DNA of 64,000 nt from Pseudofrankia inefficax (GTDB lineage: Bacteria > Actinomycetota > Actinomycetes > Frankiales > Frankiaceae): NCBI RefSeq assembly GCF_000166135.1, contig NC_014666.1, forward strand, positions 1,674,001-1,738,000, written 5' to 3'. Shown piece by piece: positions 44,865-54,822 of this stretch. The notes below the pieces were generated by a model. That model was given only the letters and a program-made list of their open reading frames with translations. It made no database searches and was not told the DNA's origin. Every line of letters begins with the position of its first letter. The first letter of the stretch is position 1. The translations under genes and the position numbers were made by a program.

Positions 44865-45674
44865 TCAGTCGGCTGGCTCGGGCTGGGGTTGCGAGGCGCG
44901 CGGATCGGGGAGGCGCTCGGTCGAGGCGAACTGTTCGACGGTGATCTCGTCTGGGCCGGGGAGCAGGCGGTGGACCTGGCCGCGGCCGAGGACTGTCACC
45001 GCGTCGTCGGTCAGGTGGATGGCGGTGTCCTCGTCGATGCCCCAGCCCTCGGCGGGGCGCCCGGCGGCGGCCTCGGCCCGGGCCGCGGCGAGCAGGCGGG
45101 GGAGAGTTCCCCACTGGGCGCAGTGGATGTCGACGAGGGCGGGCACCAGGCCGAGGCCGTCCGTGACGGTGACCTCGTCCAGGCTCTCCCCGGCGTCCTC
45201 GTCGCAGATCGGCACGCCGCCTGAACGCCAGCCACCGATGACGGCACGCTCGGCCGCGACGGCGGCGCCGGCCGAGTAGCCCGCGTACGGGGCTCCGGTA
45301 CGGCTGAGCCAGGCGAGCACGTCCGCGCGGACGGACGCGAGGGCCGTCGCGTAGTCGGGGGTGAGACCACCGGCGACGAACAGCCCGGTCGCGCCGTCGA
45401 GTGCCCCGACGTCGAGCCGGCCGCCGGACGGGATCTGTATCGGCACGGTCCGGCACGGTCCGGCGGCCGAGAGCAGCCGCGACCAGCGGTCGAACGGGTC
45501 CAGCCGGCGGGCGCGGCGGTAGGCGCGGGTCCACGGCGGCGCCGGCCGGTCGGAGCCCTCGTCGACGAGCACGCAGGCGATCACGGCGCCGGGCCCGGCC
45601 GCCGCGACGAAGGGGCCGAAAAGCGTCGGCGCGGCGGCTGTGTCCCGGCCACCGCCGACCAGCGTGACGTCCAC
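44865..45674 (-). CDS. Peptidase S51 / cyanophycinase-like protein
   Basis: A 269-residue protein read from GTG 45674 (VDVTLVGGGRDT); the frame is open further, to 45725. The nucleophile elbow is YAGYSAGAAVAAE, the family's G-x-S-A-G, and HCAQWGTLPRLL supplies a His region; GLFVAGGLTPDY is the typical preceding strand. S51 enzymes are serine dipeptidases or cyanophycinases that release Asp-containing peptides. No cyanophycin synthetase is in the window, so a dipeptidase role is as likely. The start is uncertain for lack of a strong ribosome site. Confidence 0.8.
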   Translation of the reverse strand: MDVTLVGGGRDTAAAPTLFGPFVAAAGPGAVIACVLVDEGSDRPAPPWTRAYRRARRLDPFDRWSRLLSAAGPCRTVPIQIPSGGRLDVGALDGATGLFVAGGLTPDYATALASVRADVLAWLSRTGAPYAGYSAGAAVAAERAVIGGWRSGGVPICDEDAGESLDEVTVTDGLGLVPALVDIHCAQWGTLPRLLAAARAEAAAGRPAEGWGIDEDTAIHLTDDAVTVLGRGQVHRLLPGPDEITVEQFASTERLPDPRASQPQPEPAD

Positions 45675-45937
45675 CGAGCCATGTTTCCACCGCGACGTTT
45701 CCGTGGCGCTTCGCGGCCGACGCAAAACTGTCCCGTTGCCGACGCAGGTTCAGTACTAGACGTGGACGGCCGTGGCGTCGGGGCGTGCGCAACCGGGCCG
45801 TTGCCCGCGTGTCGGGTATGGCCACGCTTCGTGGCCTATGCAAAGCTAGGAGTCGCAGCGTGCGGGGGCGCGCCCGCGACCTGCGTGTCGTGTGACGGGG
45901 GAAAGTCCAATATGATCATGAATTTGGCGCTGGCTGG

Positions 45938-48343
45938 ATGCTGCCCGCCGGCCGCCGCGCGGTGACCACCGACGCTGGCACCGCGGTGAGCGCGCCGACA
46001 TTGCGCAGCTCGCGGCCGCCCTCGCTGCCAGGTTCACAACTGGCCGAGGCCATGGCGCCGGCCCTCCCCGAGTCCGAACCGGCGCCGCTGGCACGCGCGG
46101 CCGGGACCTGGCGGATGACGGCCGTGCAGCTGGTTCTGGTCGTGCTGCTGGCCGTCCCGGCGCTGGTCGCCGTCGGCGGCCTCTTCGACGGGCTGGCGTA
46201 CCTGCCGCCGCTGGCCGGCGCCGTGCTGGTCGCGGCGCCGCTGGGCACCGTCGCGGCGTACCGGTCAACTGACCTGGGCCTGGTCGGCGTCGTCGGCCTG
46301 GTCGGCGGCCTGACCTACGGGGCCGCGGCGACGGCCGGCGCGGTGCTGCGCGACCTCGGCGCGGGCTGGCCGCACCTGCTGAGCGTCGCTCTGCCGGCCC
46401 AGCCGTCGGCGCTGCTGCTCACCCCGCCGGCCGCGTTGCTGTGGGTGGGCACGTACTGCGCGGCCGTCCTGGTGGTGCGAGGACGGCCGCCGCTCGCGCC
46501 GGTCGCCCCGCCGTTGGGGGCGCTGGTCGCGGTGCTGGTGCTGGTCGGCGGCGCGGGAGGGGGCTCCTCGCGCGCTCGACTGCTGGCGACCGGCGGGTTC
46601 GTGGCGGCCGCGCTGGCGCTCGCCGCGGTGCGCGCGAGCCTGCCGGCGGACTCCGCCGGCCGGACGCCGGGCGGTGACCGGGTCGTCGCGCGCGGCGCTG
46701 GAGCGTTGTCAGTCGGGCTGCCCGTCGTCGCCCTGATCGCCGCGGTCGGCACCCTCGCCGCGACCCTCGTACCGGTTGGCGGTACCCGCTACGACCCGCG
46801 CGAGCACTGGCACCCTCCGGTCGACGACGTCGCCGTGCTCAGCCCCCTTGTCCAGGTGCGCAGCCAGCTCTCGACCACACCGCCGCGGACGCTGTTCACC
46901 GTCCGGATCGCCGCCGGCGCGGGTCGCCTGCCGGTGGACCGGATCCGCGTCGCGGCGCTCGGTGGTTTCGACGGCGCAGCCTGGCAGGACGACGGCCAGT
47001 TCGTCCGCGTCGAGCGGGCGCTGCCGGCGCCCGCCGACCAGGTGTCCGTCACGGTCGCCCAGACCGCGGTCCGCGCCGACGTGACGGTCGCCGGCCTGGA
47101 CGGTGTCCTGCTGCCGTCGCTCGGCCGGCCCACCGCCCTGCGTGTGCGGGCGCGGCCCGGCGCGGGCACGGCGTACCAGCCGGCGTCCGAGACCCTCGCG
47201 ACGCGGGGAGCCGTTCCGGACGGCTACCGCTACGAGCTGGACAGCGACGTCGCGGTCCCGACCGAGGCGCGGCTGGCCGCGGCGACCCCGGCGACCGGTC
47301 CAGCCGCCGCACCCTCGCTGGGCCTGCCGCCCGGCCTGCCGCCCGCGCTGGTCAGCCTGGCCGCCGCGGTGACCGCGTCAGCGACCAGTCCCTACGCCAA
47401 GCTCGTCGCGCTCCAGGACTACCTGCGTGACGGGAGCCGGTTCCCGTACGACCTGGCGGCCACTCCTGGCCACTCGTACGGCGCGCTGACCCGTTTCCTG
47501 ACCGGCAAGGGCGCCGGAGACCAGCGTGGCTACTCGGAGCAGCACGCTGCCGCGTTCGCCGTGCTCGCCAGAGCGCTCGGCTTCGCCACGCGGGTGAGCG
47601 TGGGCTACCTGCTCGACCGGGGCCGGATGTCCGCGGACGGCACGTTCACCGTGACGACCCAGCAGGCACACGCCTGGCCAGAGGTGTTGCTGACCGGCCT
47701 CGGCTGGGTGCCGTTCGAGCCAACCGACGACAGCCAGCTGACCAAGGTGCTGCCCCCACCGGCCGAGACGTCCCCGGACGCGCTCACCGGCGTGTCCGCC
47801 GGCCGCCGGGACGCGACGAGCGCCCAGGTGGTGCCTCCGCTGCGGGTTCCGCCGATCGGGGCCACGACGGACGGCGCCCGGCCACGCGTGTCGGACCTTC
47901 TGTGGCTGTGGGTCCTGCTGTCGGTGGCCGCGCTGGTCGTCGCCCTGCCGCTGTTGGTCGTAGCCGAAAAGGCCCGGCGACGCCGCCGTCGCCGGCGGGG
48001 CGACCCGGGTGCCAGGGTCATCGGCGCCTGGGGGGAGGCCCGCGATCGTCTCGCCGAGCACGGGGTGTCACGGGCGGGCACGCTGACCCAGCAGGAGGTC
48101 GTGGCGCTCGTCGCCGGCCGGCCCACGATCGCGGGGGCCGCGGCGCCGCTACGCCGGCTGGCGGCGCTCACCGACCGGGCGATGTTCGCGCCGGTCGGCG
48201 ACGGGAACGAGCCGGACCTGGCCTGGGGCCTGGTCGGTGACCTGCGCCGGGAGCTGCACGCGGGCCGCGGCCGCGGGTGGGCGCTGGTGCGTGCGGCCGA
48301 CCTTCGCCCGCTGCTGCCCGCACCGTCGGCCCGGAGCCGATGA
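45938..48343 (+). CDS. Transglutaminase-like membrane protein (TgpA type) with Ser for Cys
   Basis: A protein of about 801 residues; the start at ATG 45938 is uncertain, since no good ribosome site is near. Six or so membrane helices (about 60-300) precede an extracytoplasmic transglutaminase-like domain and a last helix (LLWLWVLLSVAALVVALPLL). The core reads GYSEQHAAAFAVLARALGFA, where active members have Cys at the Ser (residue 533); His578 (QQAHAWPEV) and FEPTDD remain. Loss of the Cys should prevent ordinary acyl transfer, so it may serve as a binding or structural protein. The usual MoxR and DUF58 partners are missing. A PKD-repeat protein gene follows after one base. Confidence 0.8.
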   Translation: MLPAGRRAVTTDAGTAVSAPTLRSSRPPSLPGSQLAEAMAPALPESEPAPLARAAGTWRMTAVQLVLVVLLAVPALVAVGGLFDGLAYLPPLAGAVLVAAPLGTVAAYRSTDLGLVGVVGLVGGLTYGAAATAGAVLRDLGAGWPHLLSVALPAQPSALLLTPPAALLWVGTYCAAVLVVRGRPPLAPVAPPLGALVAVLVLVGGAGGGSSRARLLATGGFVAAALALAAVRASLPADSAGRTPGGDRVVARGAGALSVGLPVVALIAAVGTLAATLVPVGGTRYDPREHWHPPVDDVAVLSPLVQVRSQLSTTPPRTLFTVRIAAGAGRLPVDRIRVAALGGFDGAAWQDDGQFVRVERALPAPADQVSVTVAQTAVRADVTVAGLDGVLLPSLGRPTALRVRARPGAGTAYQPASETLATRGAVPDGYRYELDSDVAVPTEARLAAATPATGPAAAPSLGLPPGLPPALVSLAAAVTASATSPYAKLVALQDYLRDGSRFPYDLAATPGHSYGALTRFLTGKGAGDQRGYSEQHAAAFAVLARALGFATRVSVGYLLDRGRMSADGTFTVTTQQAHAWPEVLLTGLGWVPFEPTDDSQLTKVLPPPAETSPDALTGVSAGRRDATSAQVVPPLRVPPIGATTDGARPRVSDLLWLWVLLSVAALVVALPLLVVAEKARRRRRRRRGDPGARVIGAWGEARDRLAEHGVSRAGTLTQQEVVALVAGRPTIAGAAAPLRRLAALTDRAMFAPVGDGNEPDLAWGLVGDLRRELHAGRGRGWALVRAADLRPLLPAPSARSR

Positions 48344-48344
48344 C

Positions 48345-51300
48345 ATGACCGCGGTAACGGGACCGTCGGGCACGAAGAGGCGTCTGGCTGACAGAGGGTG
48401 GGCGACGGTGTTTCGGTGGGGCTGGCTGTCGCGCGTGGCGCTGGCCGTCTTGATCGTCGGGGTCACGGTCGTCGTCGTGGCCGTCGGGCGTTCTCGCGGG
48501 GAGCACGCCCGGTCGGTGAGCCTGCCCGAGGGTGAGGCCTGGCTGGTGTCGTCGGCCGCCGGGCAGGTCTCGCTGATCGACGGGTCCACCGCGCAGGTGC
48601 TCACCCAGGTGAGCGTCCCTGCGGCGCAGCTCGCCGGCGTCCAGGCCGGTTCGGACGAGTTCGTGACCGCCGGCAACGGCAGCCTGCGCCGGATCGACGG
48701 CGCCACGTACGGGGTGTCGGCGCCGGTCCGGTTCTCGACCCACAGTCAGGCACCGGCGCTCTACCCGGCGCCCGGAGCGCTGTTCGCCGTCGACCCGACG
48801 ACCGGCCTCGTCACCCTCGCCGACCCCCGTTCGCTGCGGGTGCGTGGGCAGTTCTCGCTGGCCGCGCGGGTGGCACCCGGCGCCGCGGTCGCGGACTCCG
48901 ACGACCGCCTCTGGGCCGTCGACGGCCGGACCGGCGACCTGATCCGGATCGGTCCGGGCGGCGAGAGGATCCAGCGGGCGGCGGTCGACCCGGCCAGAAC
49001 CAGGCTGGTGACCGTCGGCGGTCGCCCCGTCGCGGTCGATCTCGCGGCTGGGCGGGCCAGGACGATCGCCGCGGACGGTGTGACCGGCGTCGGGGTGTGC
49101 CTCGCCACGGCACCGGGCGATACCAGCCTGACGGTCACCGGCGCGGTCCTCGGGTCGCGGCTCTATGTCGTCAGCGGCGCCCGTGGCCTGCTGCTGACCA
49201 GCGACCTCACCGCCGGCAGCTGCGGCCTCGCGGTCGACCTCGGCGCGGCCGGCCACCTGCTCGGCCAGCCGAAGGAGACCGCCGCGCACGTGTTCATCCC
49301 GGACTTCACCGCCGGCACCGTCATCGTGTTCGACGAGGCCAGCACGCGGGTCGTCGCGCGGCCGAAGGTGCTGCCGCCGAACACGCCGTTCGAGCTGGAG
49401 AACAACGGCCCGGTGATGTTCTTCAACGACCCGGCGAGCTCCCGCGCCGGCATCATCGACCTCACCGGTGCCGTGCGCCCGGTCCAGAAGTACGACCCGA
49501 CCAAGGTCGGCCCAGGGGCGGGCAACGGCGCCGAGGGGGGCGGCCTCGGACTCACCGACACCACCGCGCTGCCGTCGTCCAGCCCGCGTACTCCACCGTC
49601 CGCCGGCCCGACGGCGACGCCGACGCCGACGGGCCAGCGCGGCGCGAACCCGTCGAGCCAGCCGGGCACGAACCCGCGCCAGACCCAGCCCGCGTCGGCG
49701 GGAGCCAGCAGTCCACCGCGGCCAGGCTCGTCGGCCGGGCCTTCTCAGCCTTCGACACGGCAGGGGCTCTCCCTGCCGGGCGTCGAGCCGAGGTCCACCG
49801 GGGACGGCGTCGGCACCGGCGTGGTGCCGGGTGGCTCCACGACCGGGCCGAGCGTGCTCGGATCCACCGGCTCCACCACGGTCGTCGGCGGGTCGACGAC
49901 GGACGACAGCCCGGTACCGGACGTGGTGATCGCGGCGTCGACGACGTCCACGAAAATCGGCACCTCGGTGACTCTGCAGGCGCAGGCCAACGCCGCGGCC
50001 GGCGGAGTGCGCGCCGTGAGCTGGACGTTCGGTGACGGCGCGACCGCCGCCGGAACGACCGTGAGCCACGCCTGGACGACCGAAGGCGGTTACCCGGTCA
50101 CCGCCACCGTCCAGCTCGTGAACGGCTCCACCCTGGTGCGTTCGGTGACGATCACCGTCTCGAAGCCGGGCGTCGGCCCGCCGACGGCGGCGCTGACCGT
50201 CTCGCCCAACTCGGGCGAGGCGCAGCTCCAGGTCAGTGCGAGCGCCGCCGGGTCGTCACCGGGCGCCGCGCCGATCAGCCGGTACGTCTTCGACTTCGGC
50301 GACGGGACGACGGCGGTGTCCTCATCGTCGCCCCAGGCCGCCCACAACTACCTGGTGAAGGGGGACTACGCCGTCGTCGTCACCGTCTTCGACAGCTCCG
50401 GTGCCAGCAGCCAGGCGAGTGCGCTGGTCATCGTCGACGAGGGCATCGTCCCGGTCCTGCGGGTTCGGCCGGCGGGAGACAACTCGCTCATGATCACGGC
50501 CGACGGCTCGCAGTCGCGTGGCGGGTCGGGGATGACCTACCGGTTCGACTGGGGTGACCGGACCGCTCCCACCTTGGGAGCGGCGACCGCGTCACACACC
50601 TACGCTGCTGCCGGCACCTACACCGTGACCCTCACGGTGACCGACTCGGCCGGCCGGTCGAGCGACAACGCGCGGGCGACCGTCACCGTCCCCGCGTCGG
50701 CCTGCTCTCTGGAACCGACGCTCGCCGTGACGCCCGAGACCGTCGCCCCGGGTGGGCAGGTCACCGCGACGGTCAGCCTGGCGTGTACCCCCACGGCCGC
50801 AGTCAGCTACGCCTTCGACTTCGGTGCCGGAGCTGGCAAGGAGAAGCCGACCGCGAGCGACACCGAGTCCCACACGTACCCGCAGACGGGCAACTACTAC
50901 GTGAGCGTGACGGTTACCGCCGGCTCGGAGTCGCGGATGGTGACGGCGTCCATCGCGGTCAGCTCGAAGGTTCCTCCGCCCATGCCGGTGCTCAAGGTCA
51001 GCCCGACCTCAGGCGTCGCTCCGCTGACGGTCACCGCCGACGCCTCGGGGACCACCGGTACCGCTCCCATCGCGTACAGCTTCAGCTTCGGGGACGGCTC
51101 GCCCGCGACGGCGCACGGGTCGGGCACGACCGCGAGCCACACCTACGGCTCGCCCGGCACCTACACGGTGACGGTGACCGCCGACAACGCCGGCGGGACA
51201 GCCACCGCGTCCGAGTCGGTGACCGTCACGGGCAAGCCACCGGTGGCGTACCTGGTCGTCACCCCGGCCGGCGGCGAGGCACCGCTGCCGGTGGCGATGA

Positions 51301-51737
51301 GCGCCGCCAACTCGACCGCCGGCGACGCGCCGATCTCCAGCTACACCTTCATCGTCACCGGGCCGGCCGGCACACAGACCTATGGCCCGCAGGCCGCCTC
51401 CACGTTCGCGCAGACACTGGGCGCCGGATCGTGGGACCTGTCCGTAGAGGTCAAGGCCGACGACGGCTCGTCGGACACCAGCCGGGCGGTCCACCTGAAC
51501 GTGACCACGCCGGCGAGCCCCACCGGACCGGGCAGCCCACCGCCGAGCAGCGCCGCACCGACGACCGCCCCGCCGAGAACGGAACCGCCGTCGTCGTCCC
51601 CGCCGCCCTCGGGGCCGCCCAGCGCCACGCCGCCGCCGACGCCTCCTGCCATCGCCTCGCCCACCGGACTGCCCGCGCCCACGACGTCCGCGTCCACGCT
51701 AAGACGCACGACGATTGCCCCAAGTGCAGTAATTTGA
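48345..51737 (+). CDS. Membrane-anchored PKD-repeat surface protein
   Basis: A 1130-residue protein from ATG 48345. One N-terminal helix (VALAVLIVGVTVVVVAVG, about 29-46) anchors it; the rest is outside the cell. Residues 55-400 look like a beta-propeller of short repeats (VSLIDGSTAQVL, FAVDPTTGLVTLADPRSL). A Pro/Thr/Ser-rich linker (about 410-530) leads to five or six PKD domains with signatures such as SWTFGDGAT, FDFGDGTT, FDWGDRTA and FSFGDGSP, most ending in SHTY. The tail is Pro/Ser-rich without sorting signal. PKD arrays mediate adhesion or polysaccharide contacts. It is coupled to the transglutaminase-like gene, so the two may act together at the envelope. Confidence 0.85.
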   Translation: MTAVTGPSGTKRRLADRGWATVFRWGWLSRVALAVLIVGVTVVVVAVGRSRGEHARSVSLPEGEAWLVSSAAGQVSLIDGSTAQVLTQVSVPAAQLAGVQAGSDEFVTAGNGSLRRIDGATYGVSAPVRFSTHSQAPALYPAPGALFAVDPTTGLVTLADPRSLRVRGQFSLAARVAPGAAVADSDDRLWAVDGRTGDLIRIGPGGERIQRAAVDPARTRLVTVGGRPVAVDLAAGRARTIAADGVTGVGVCLATAPGDTSLTVTGAVLGSRLYVVSGARGLLLTSDLTAGSCGLAVDLGAAGHLLGQPKETAAHVFIPDFTAGTVIVFDEASTRVVARPKVLPPNTPFELENNGPVMFFNDPASSRAGIIDLTGAVRPVQKYDPTKVGPGAGNGAEGGGLGLTDTTALPSSSPRTPPSAGPTATPTPTGQRGANPSSQPGTNPRQTQPASAGASSPPRPGSSAGPSQPSTRQGLSLPGVEPRSTGDGVGTGVVPGGSTTGPSVLGSTGSTTVVGGSTTDDSPVPDVVIAASTTSTKIGTSVTLQAQANAAAGGVRAVSWTFGDGATAAGTTVSHAWTTEGGYPVTATVQLVNGSTLVRSVTITVSKPGVGPPTAALTVSPNSGEAQLQVSASAAGSSPGAAPISRYVFDFGDGTTAVSSSSPQAAHNYLVKGDYAVVVTVFDSSGASSQASALVIVDEGIVPVLRVRPAGDNSLMITADGSQSRGGSGMTYRFDWGDRTAPTLGAATASHTYAAAGTYTVTLTVTDSAGRSSDNARATVTVPASACSLEPTLAVTPETVAPGGQVTATVSLACTPTAAVSYAFDFGAGAGKEKPTASDTESHTYPQTGNYYVSVTVTAGSESRMVTASIAVSSKVPPPMPVLKVSPTSGVAPLTVTADASGTTGTAPIAYSFSFGDGSPATAHGSGTTASHTYGSPGTYTVTVTADNAGGTATASESVTVTGKPPVAYLVVTPAGGEAPLPVAMSAANSTAGDAPISSYTFIVTGPAGTQTYGPQAASTFAQTLGAGSWDLSVEVKADDGSSDTSRAVHLNVTTPASPTGPGSPPPSSAAPTTAPPRTEPPSSSPPPSGPPSATPPPTPPAIASPTGLPAPTTSASTLRRTTIAPSAVI

Positions 51738-51867
51738 TTGGAATATCTATTGTGTGGCCTTCGTCTCACATTGCGACCGGAAAGTGGCTCCCTGTGGCGA
51801 GGCGGCGTCGGCTAGCATCGGGAGCCGCGGAGCAGGTCACCAACACGCTCACGGATCGGACACACGC

Positions 51868-52668
51868 ATGCCGGACTCCTCTGCGCCCCCTAGCGACAGT
51901 CTGGCCGCCTCGCTCAACGTCGAGGTGCCTCATTCGGCGCGGATGTGGAACTACTGGCTTGGCGGTAAGGACAACTTCCCGGCCGACCGGGCCGCCGCGG
52001 ACCGGGTCGTCGAGGTGTTCCCGCAGATCATCGACATCGCGCGCAGCTCGCGCCTGCTGCTCAACCGGGTCGTCACCCACCTCGCGGGCACGCTGGGCAT
52101 CCGGCAGTTCCTGGACGTCGGCACCGGCCTGCCGACGGCGGACAACACCCACGAGGTCGCGCAGAGCGTCGCGCCCGAGAGCAGGGTCGTCTACGCCGAC
52201 AACGACCCGTTGGTCCTCCTGCACGCCCGGGCCCTGCTGGTCGGCCGCCCCGAAGGTGTCACCTCCTACGTCGATGCCGACGTGCGCGACCCGGAGAAGA
52301 TCCTGCGCGGCGCGGCCGAGGTTCTCGACCTCGAGCAGCCGGTCGGGCTGATCCTGTTCGGCGTCATGGCCAACGTGATCGACGACGACGAGGCGTACGC
52401 GATCGTCCGGAAGCTCGCCGGCGCGCTGCCGAGCGGGAGCTACCTGGCCCTCAACGACGGCACCGCGAGCCCGGCTCGGGACGAGGCGATCCGGCGCAAC
52501 CCCGAGAACGCCCCGTACCGGTCCAGGACGCCGGAGGACCTGGTCCGGTTCTTCGACGGCCTGGAGCTGCTGAAGCCCGGCGTCGTCTCGACCCCGCTGT
52601 GGCGGCCGGGCCGCCGGGCCCGCGGCAAGGTGCTCGACTCGTACACCGGATTCGCCCGCATCCCGTAG
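51868..52668 (+). CDS. SAM-dependent methyltransferase (DUF574 family)
   Basis: A 266-residue protein from ATG 51868. The family marks are SARMWNYWLGGKDNFPADRA near the start, the SAM-binding FLDVGTGLPTADNTHEVAQ, VVYADNDPLVLLHARALL and VDADVRDPEKIL. This family is much expanded in Streptomyces and Frankia-type actinobacteria; structures show a methyltransferase fold, but substrates are not known. It stands alone. The 130 bases before it contain small hairpins but no clear promoter. Confidence 0.88.
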   Translation: MPDSSAPPSDSLAASLNVEVPHSARMWNYWLGGKDNFPADRAAADRVVEVFPQIIDIARSSRLLLNRVVTHLAGTLGIRQFLDVGTGLPTADNTHEVAQSVAPESRVVYADNDPLVLLHARALLVGRPEGVTSYVDADVRDPEKILRGAAEVLDLEQPVGLILFGVMANVIDDDEAYAIVRKLAGALPSGSYLALNDGTASPARDEAIRRNPENAPYRSRTPEDLVRFFDGLELLKPGVVSTPLWRPGRRARGKVLDSYTGFARIP

Positions 52669-52782
52669 CAACCGGGCCCAGGCAGGCACCTCCGGCGCCC
52701 GGGGCCGTCGCTGTCTCCTGGCCGAAATGTCTGATAGTTTCGCCGGCCATGTCAGCTCGCGCGGGGTCAGCCCGGGGTACCG

Positions 52783-53283
52783 ATGGGCACTAACCAGCGT
52801 TCGCAGATCGAGATGACCTCCGAGGAGATCTCGGCCTTCCTGGCGGGGCAGCGTACAGCCACGCTGGTCACGGTTGGGGCGACCGGCCATCCACACGCCG
52901 TCGCGATGTGGTTCGCCGTCCTCGACGGGACGCTGTGGTTCGAGACGAAGGCCAAGGCGCAGAAGGCGGTGAACATCCGCCGCGATCCCCGGGTCACCGT
53001 CCTGCTGGAGGACGGCCTGACCTACGACGCGCTGCGCGGGGTCTCCCTGGAGGGCCGGGCCGAGATCGTGACGGACCCGGAGGCGCTCTGGGCTGTCGGC
53101 GTCAACGTCTGGGAGCGCTACAACGGCCCCTACACCGACGAGGTCAAGCCGCTGGTGGAGGTCATGCTGCACAAGCGGGTCGCCGTGCGGGTCGACGTCG
53201 AGCGCACCCGGTCCTGGGACCACCGCAAGCTCGGCATGGGCCCGACGCCCCTCGGCGGCACCACGGCGCCAGATCTGCGGTGA
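52783..53283 (+). CDS. PPOX-class (F420-dependent type) flavin-fold oxidoreductase
   Basis: A 166-residue split-barrel protein. MTSEEISAFLAGQRTATLVT, HPHAVAMWFAVLDGTLWFET and KAVNIRRDPRVTVLLEDG are the marks of the PPOX/F420-dependent group, where the Arg/Lys-rich segment binds the cofactor phosphate. Actinobacterial members bind F420 more often than FMN and reduce small or aromatic substrates. Its TGA stop is the first part of the third 73-bp palindrome, which therefore forms the start of the 3' untranslated region. Confidence 0.82.
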   Translation: MGTNQRSQIEMTSEEISAFLAGQRTATLVTVGATGHPHAVAMWFAVLDGTLWFETKAKAQKAVNIRRDPRVTVLLEDGLTYDALRGVSLEGRAEIVTDPEALWAVGVNVWERYNGPYTDEVKPLVEVMLHKRVAVRVDVERTRSWDHRKLGMGPTPLGGTTAPDLR

Positions 53284-53354
53284 TCACCGTTTTCGCCCTC
53301 AACTGGTCGTAAACGATCCACGTTTGCGACTACCGCAGGGCCAAAACCGCGATC
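53282..53354. repeat. 73-bp GATC-ended palindromic repeat, copy 3
   Basis: The element begins on the G of the PPOX stop codon. Outer arms (53282-53300, 53336-53354) and inner arms GTCGTAAACG/CGTTTGCGAC pair with few mismatches around a short loop, so the whole element can fold into one long hairpin. It agrees with copy 1 at 50 of 73 positions without gaps, mostly in the outer arms. Confidence 0.78.
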
Positions 53355-53493
53355 AGGCTCCCGGACGAGCCCTGCTCCGCGCGGGTGCGGCCTAGGCCGC
53401 CCGGCCCGCGCCCGGTGGTTGCGTTCCTCGTGCCCGCCCTGGCGCCGGCCGCAGGATGGAGCTGCGTCAGCGGCCTTCTGGAGGGGGAGCCGG

Positions 53494-54783
53494 ATGTCTC
53501 GGAGCTCTGGCATCACCGTCGAGCCGACCCGGTCGGCGATGACGATCGGCGGGCCGGGCGAGGTGCTGGGCGACGAACGCCTGGCCGCCTTCATCTACGA
53601 CCAGCTCGCGGCCGAGGATCTCGACGGCCGCAGCGTCTGCGTCGTCATCCCGGACGGGACGCGCAGCTGCCCGCTGCCGTCGCTGCTGTCGGCGGTGCAC
53701 GGTGCGCTCGCCGGCCGGGCGAGCCGGCTGACCGCGCTGGTCGCGCTCGGGACCCACGCCGCGATGACGGACGCCGACCTCGCCCGCCACCTCGGCTATC
53801 CGGCCGGCGCCGCGGGCAGCCGCTATCCGGGCCTGACGATCCTCAACCACGCGTGGTGGGACCCGGCGGCCCTCGTCTCGGTCGGCACGATCCCGGCCGA
53901 GCGGGTGGCCGAGCTCTCCGAGGGCCGGCTGCGCCAGAGCGTCGACGTCCGGCTGAACCGGGCCGTCGTCGAGCACGACGTCGCCCTCGTGGTGGGCCCG
54001 GTGTTCCCCCACGAGGTCGTGGGCTTCTCCGGGGGCAACAAGTACTTCGTCCCTGGCATCGCCGGGCCCGAGGTCATCGACCTCTCCCACTGGCTCGGCG
54101 CCTTGATCACCAGCGCGGACATCATCGGCCGGCCGGGCGTCACCCCCGTGCGGGCGCTGATCGACGAGGCGGCCGCACTGATCCCCGCCACGACGCTGGC
54201 CCTGTGCGTCGTCGCGGAGTCCGGCAGCGGCGCCCTGCACGCGGCCTCGTTCGGCGAGCCGCGGGCGGCGTGGTCGGCCGCCGCGGAGATCTCGGCGCGG
54301 ACCCATGTCCGGTACCTCGACCGGCCGGTGCGCCGGGTGCTGTCGGTCGTGCCGGCGAAGTACGCGGACATCTGGACCGCGGCCAAGGGCTTCTACAAGG
54401 TCGAGCCGGTCGTCGCCGACGGCGGCGAGGTGATCCTCTACGCCCCGCACATCACCGAGTTCGCCGGCACGCACCCCGAGATCCTGGACATCGGTTACCA
54501 CTGCCGCGACTACTTCGTGCGGCAGTGGGACCGGTTCTCCGGCGTCCCCTGGGGCGTGCTCGCGCACTCCACCCACCTGCGCGGCGCCGGCACCTATGAC
54601 GAGCGGGAGGGCGAGCGCTGCCGGGTGCGGGTGACGCTGGCGACGGGCATCCCCGGGGACGCCGCCCGCGCGGTGAACCTCGGCTACCTGGACCCGGCGC
54701 AGGTCGACCTCGACGCGTGCCAGGCCGACCCCGAGACGCTCTTCGTCCCCGACGCGGGCGAGATCCTCTTCCGGCTGCGCTGA
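53494..54783 (+). CDS. LarA-like protein (DUF2088, lactate racemase family)
   Basis: A 429-residue LarA-family protein from ATG 53494, with GGAGGGGGA upstream. Marks: VIPDGTRSCP, ALGTHAAMTDADLARHLG, the cofactor/metal region FPHEVVGFSGGNKYFVPG and GFYKVEPVVADGGEVILYAP. In LarA, the Lys of the GGxK segment carries the pyridinium nickel-pincer cofactor and two His residues act as acid/base; both types are present here. The LarB, LarC and LarE cofactor genes are absent from the window. Family members racemise or epimerise several 2-hydroxyacids, so lactate itself is not assured. It faces the amidohydrolase gene. Confidence 0.85.
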   Translation: MSRSSGITVEPTRSAMTIGGPGEVLGDERLAAFIYDQLAAEDLDGRSVCVVIPDGTRSCPLPSLLSAVHGALAGRASRLTALVALGTHAAMTDADLARHLGYPAGAAGSRYPGLTILNHAWWDPAALVSVGTIPAERVAELSEGRLRQSVDVRLNRAVVEHDVALVVGPVFPHEVVGFSGGNKYFVPGIAGPEVIDLSHWLGALITSADIIGRPGVTPVRALIDEAAALIPATTLALCVVAESGSGALHAASFGEPRAAWSAAAEISARTHVRYLDRPVRRVLSVVPAKYADIWTAAKGFYKVEPVVADGGEVILYAPHITEFAGTHPEILDIGYHCRDYFVRQWDRFSGVPWGVLAHSTHLRGAGTYDEREGERCRVRVTLATGIPGDAARAVNLGYLDPAQVDLDACQADPETLFVPDAGEILFRLR

Positions 54784-54822
54784 TCCCGCGGCCGGTCTCG
54801 CTTCAGGCCGAGGCGGGCGGCG

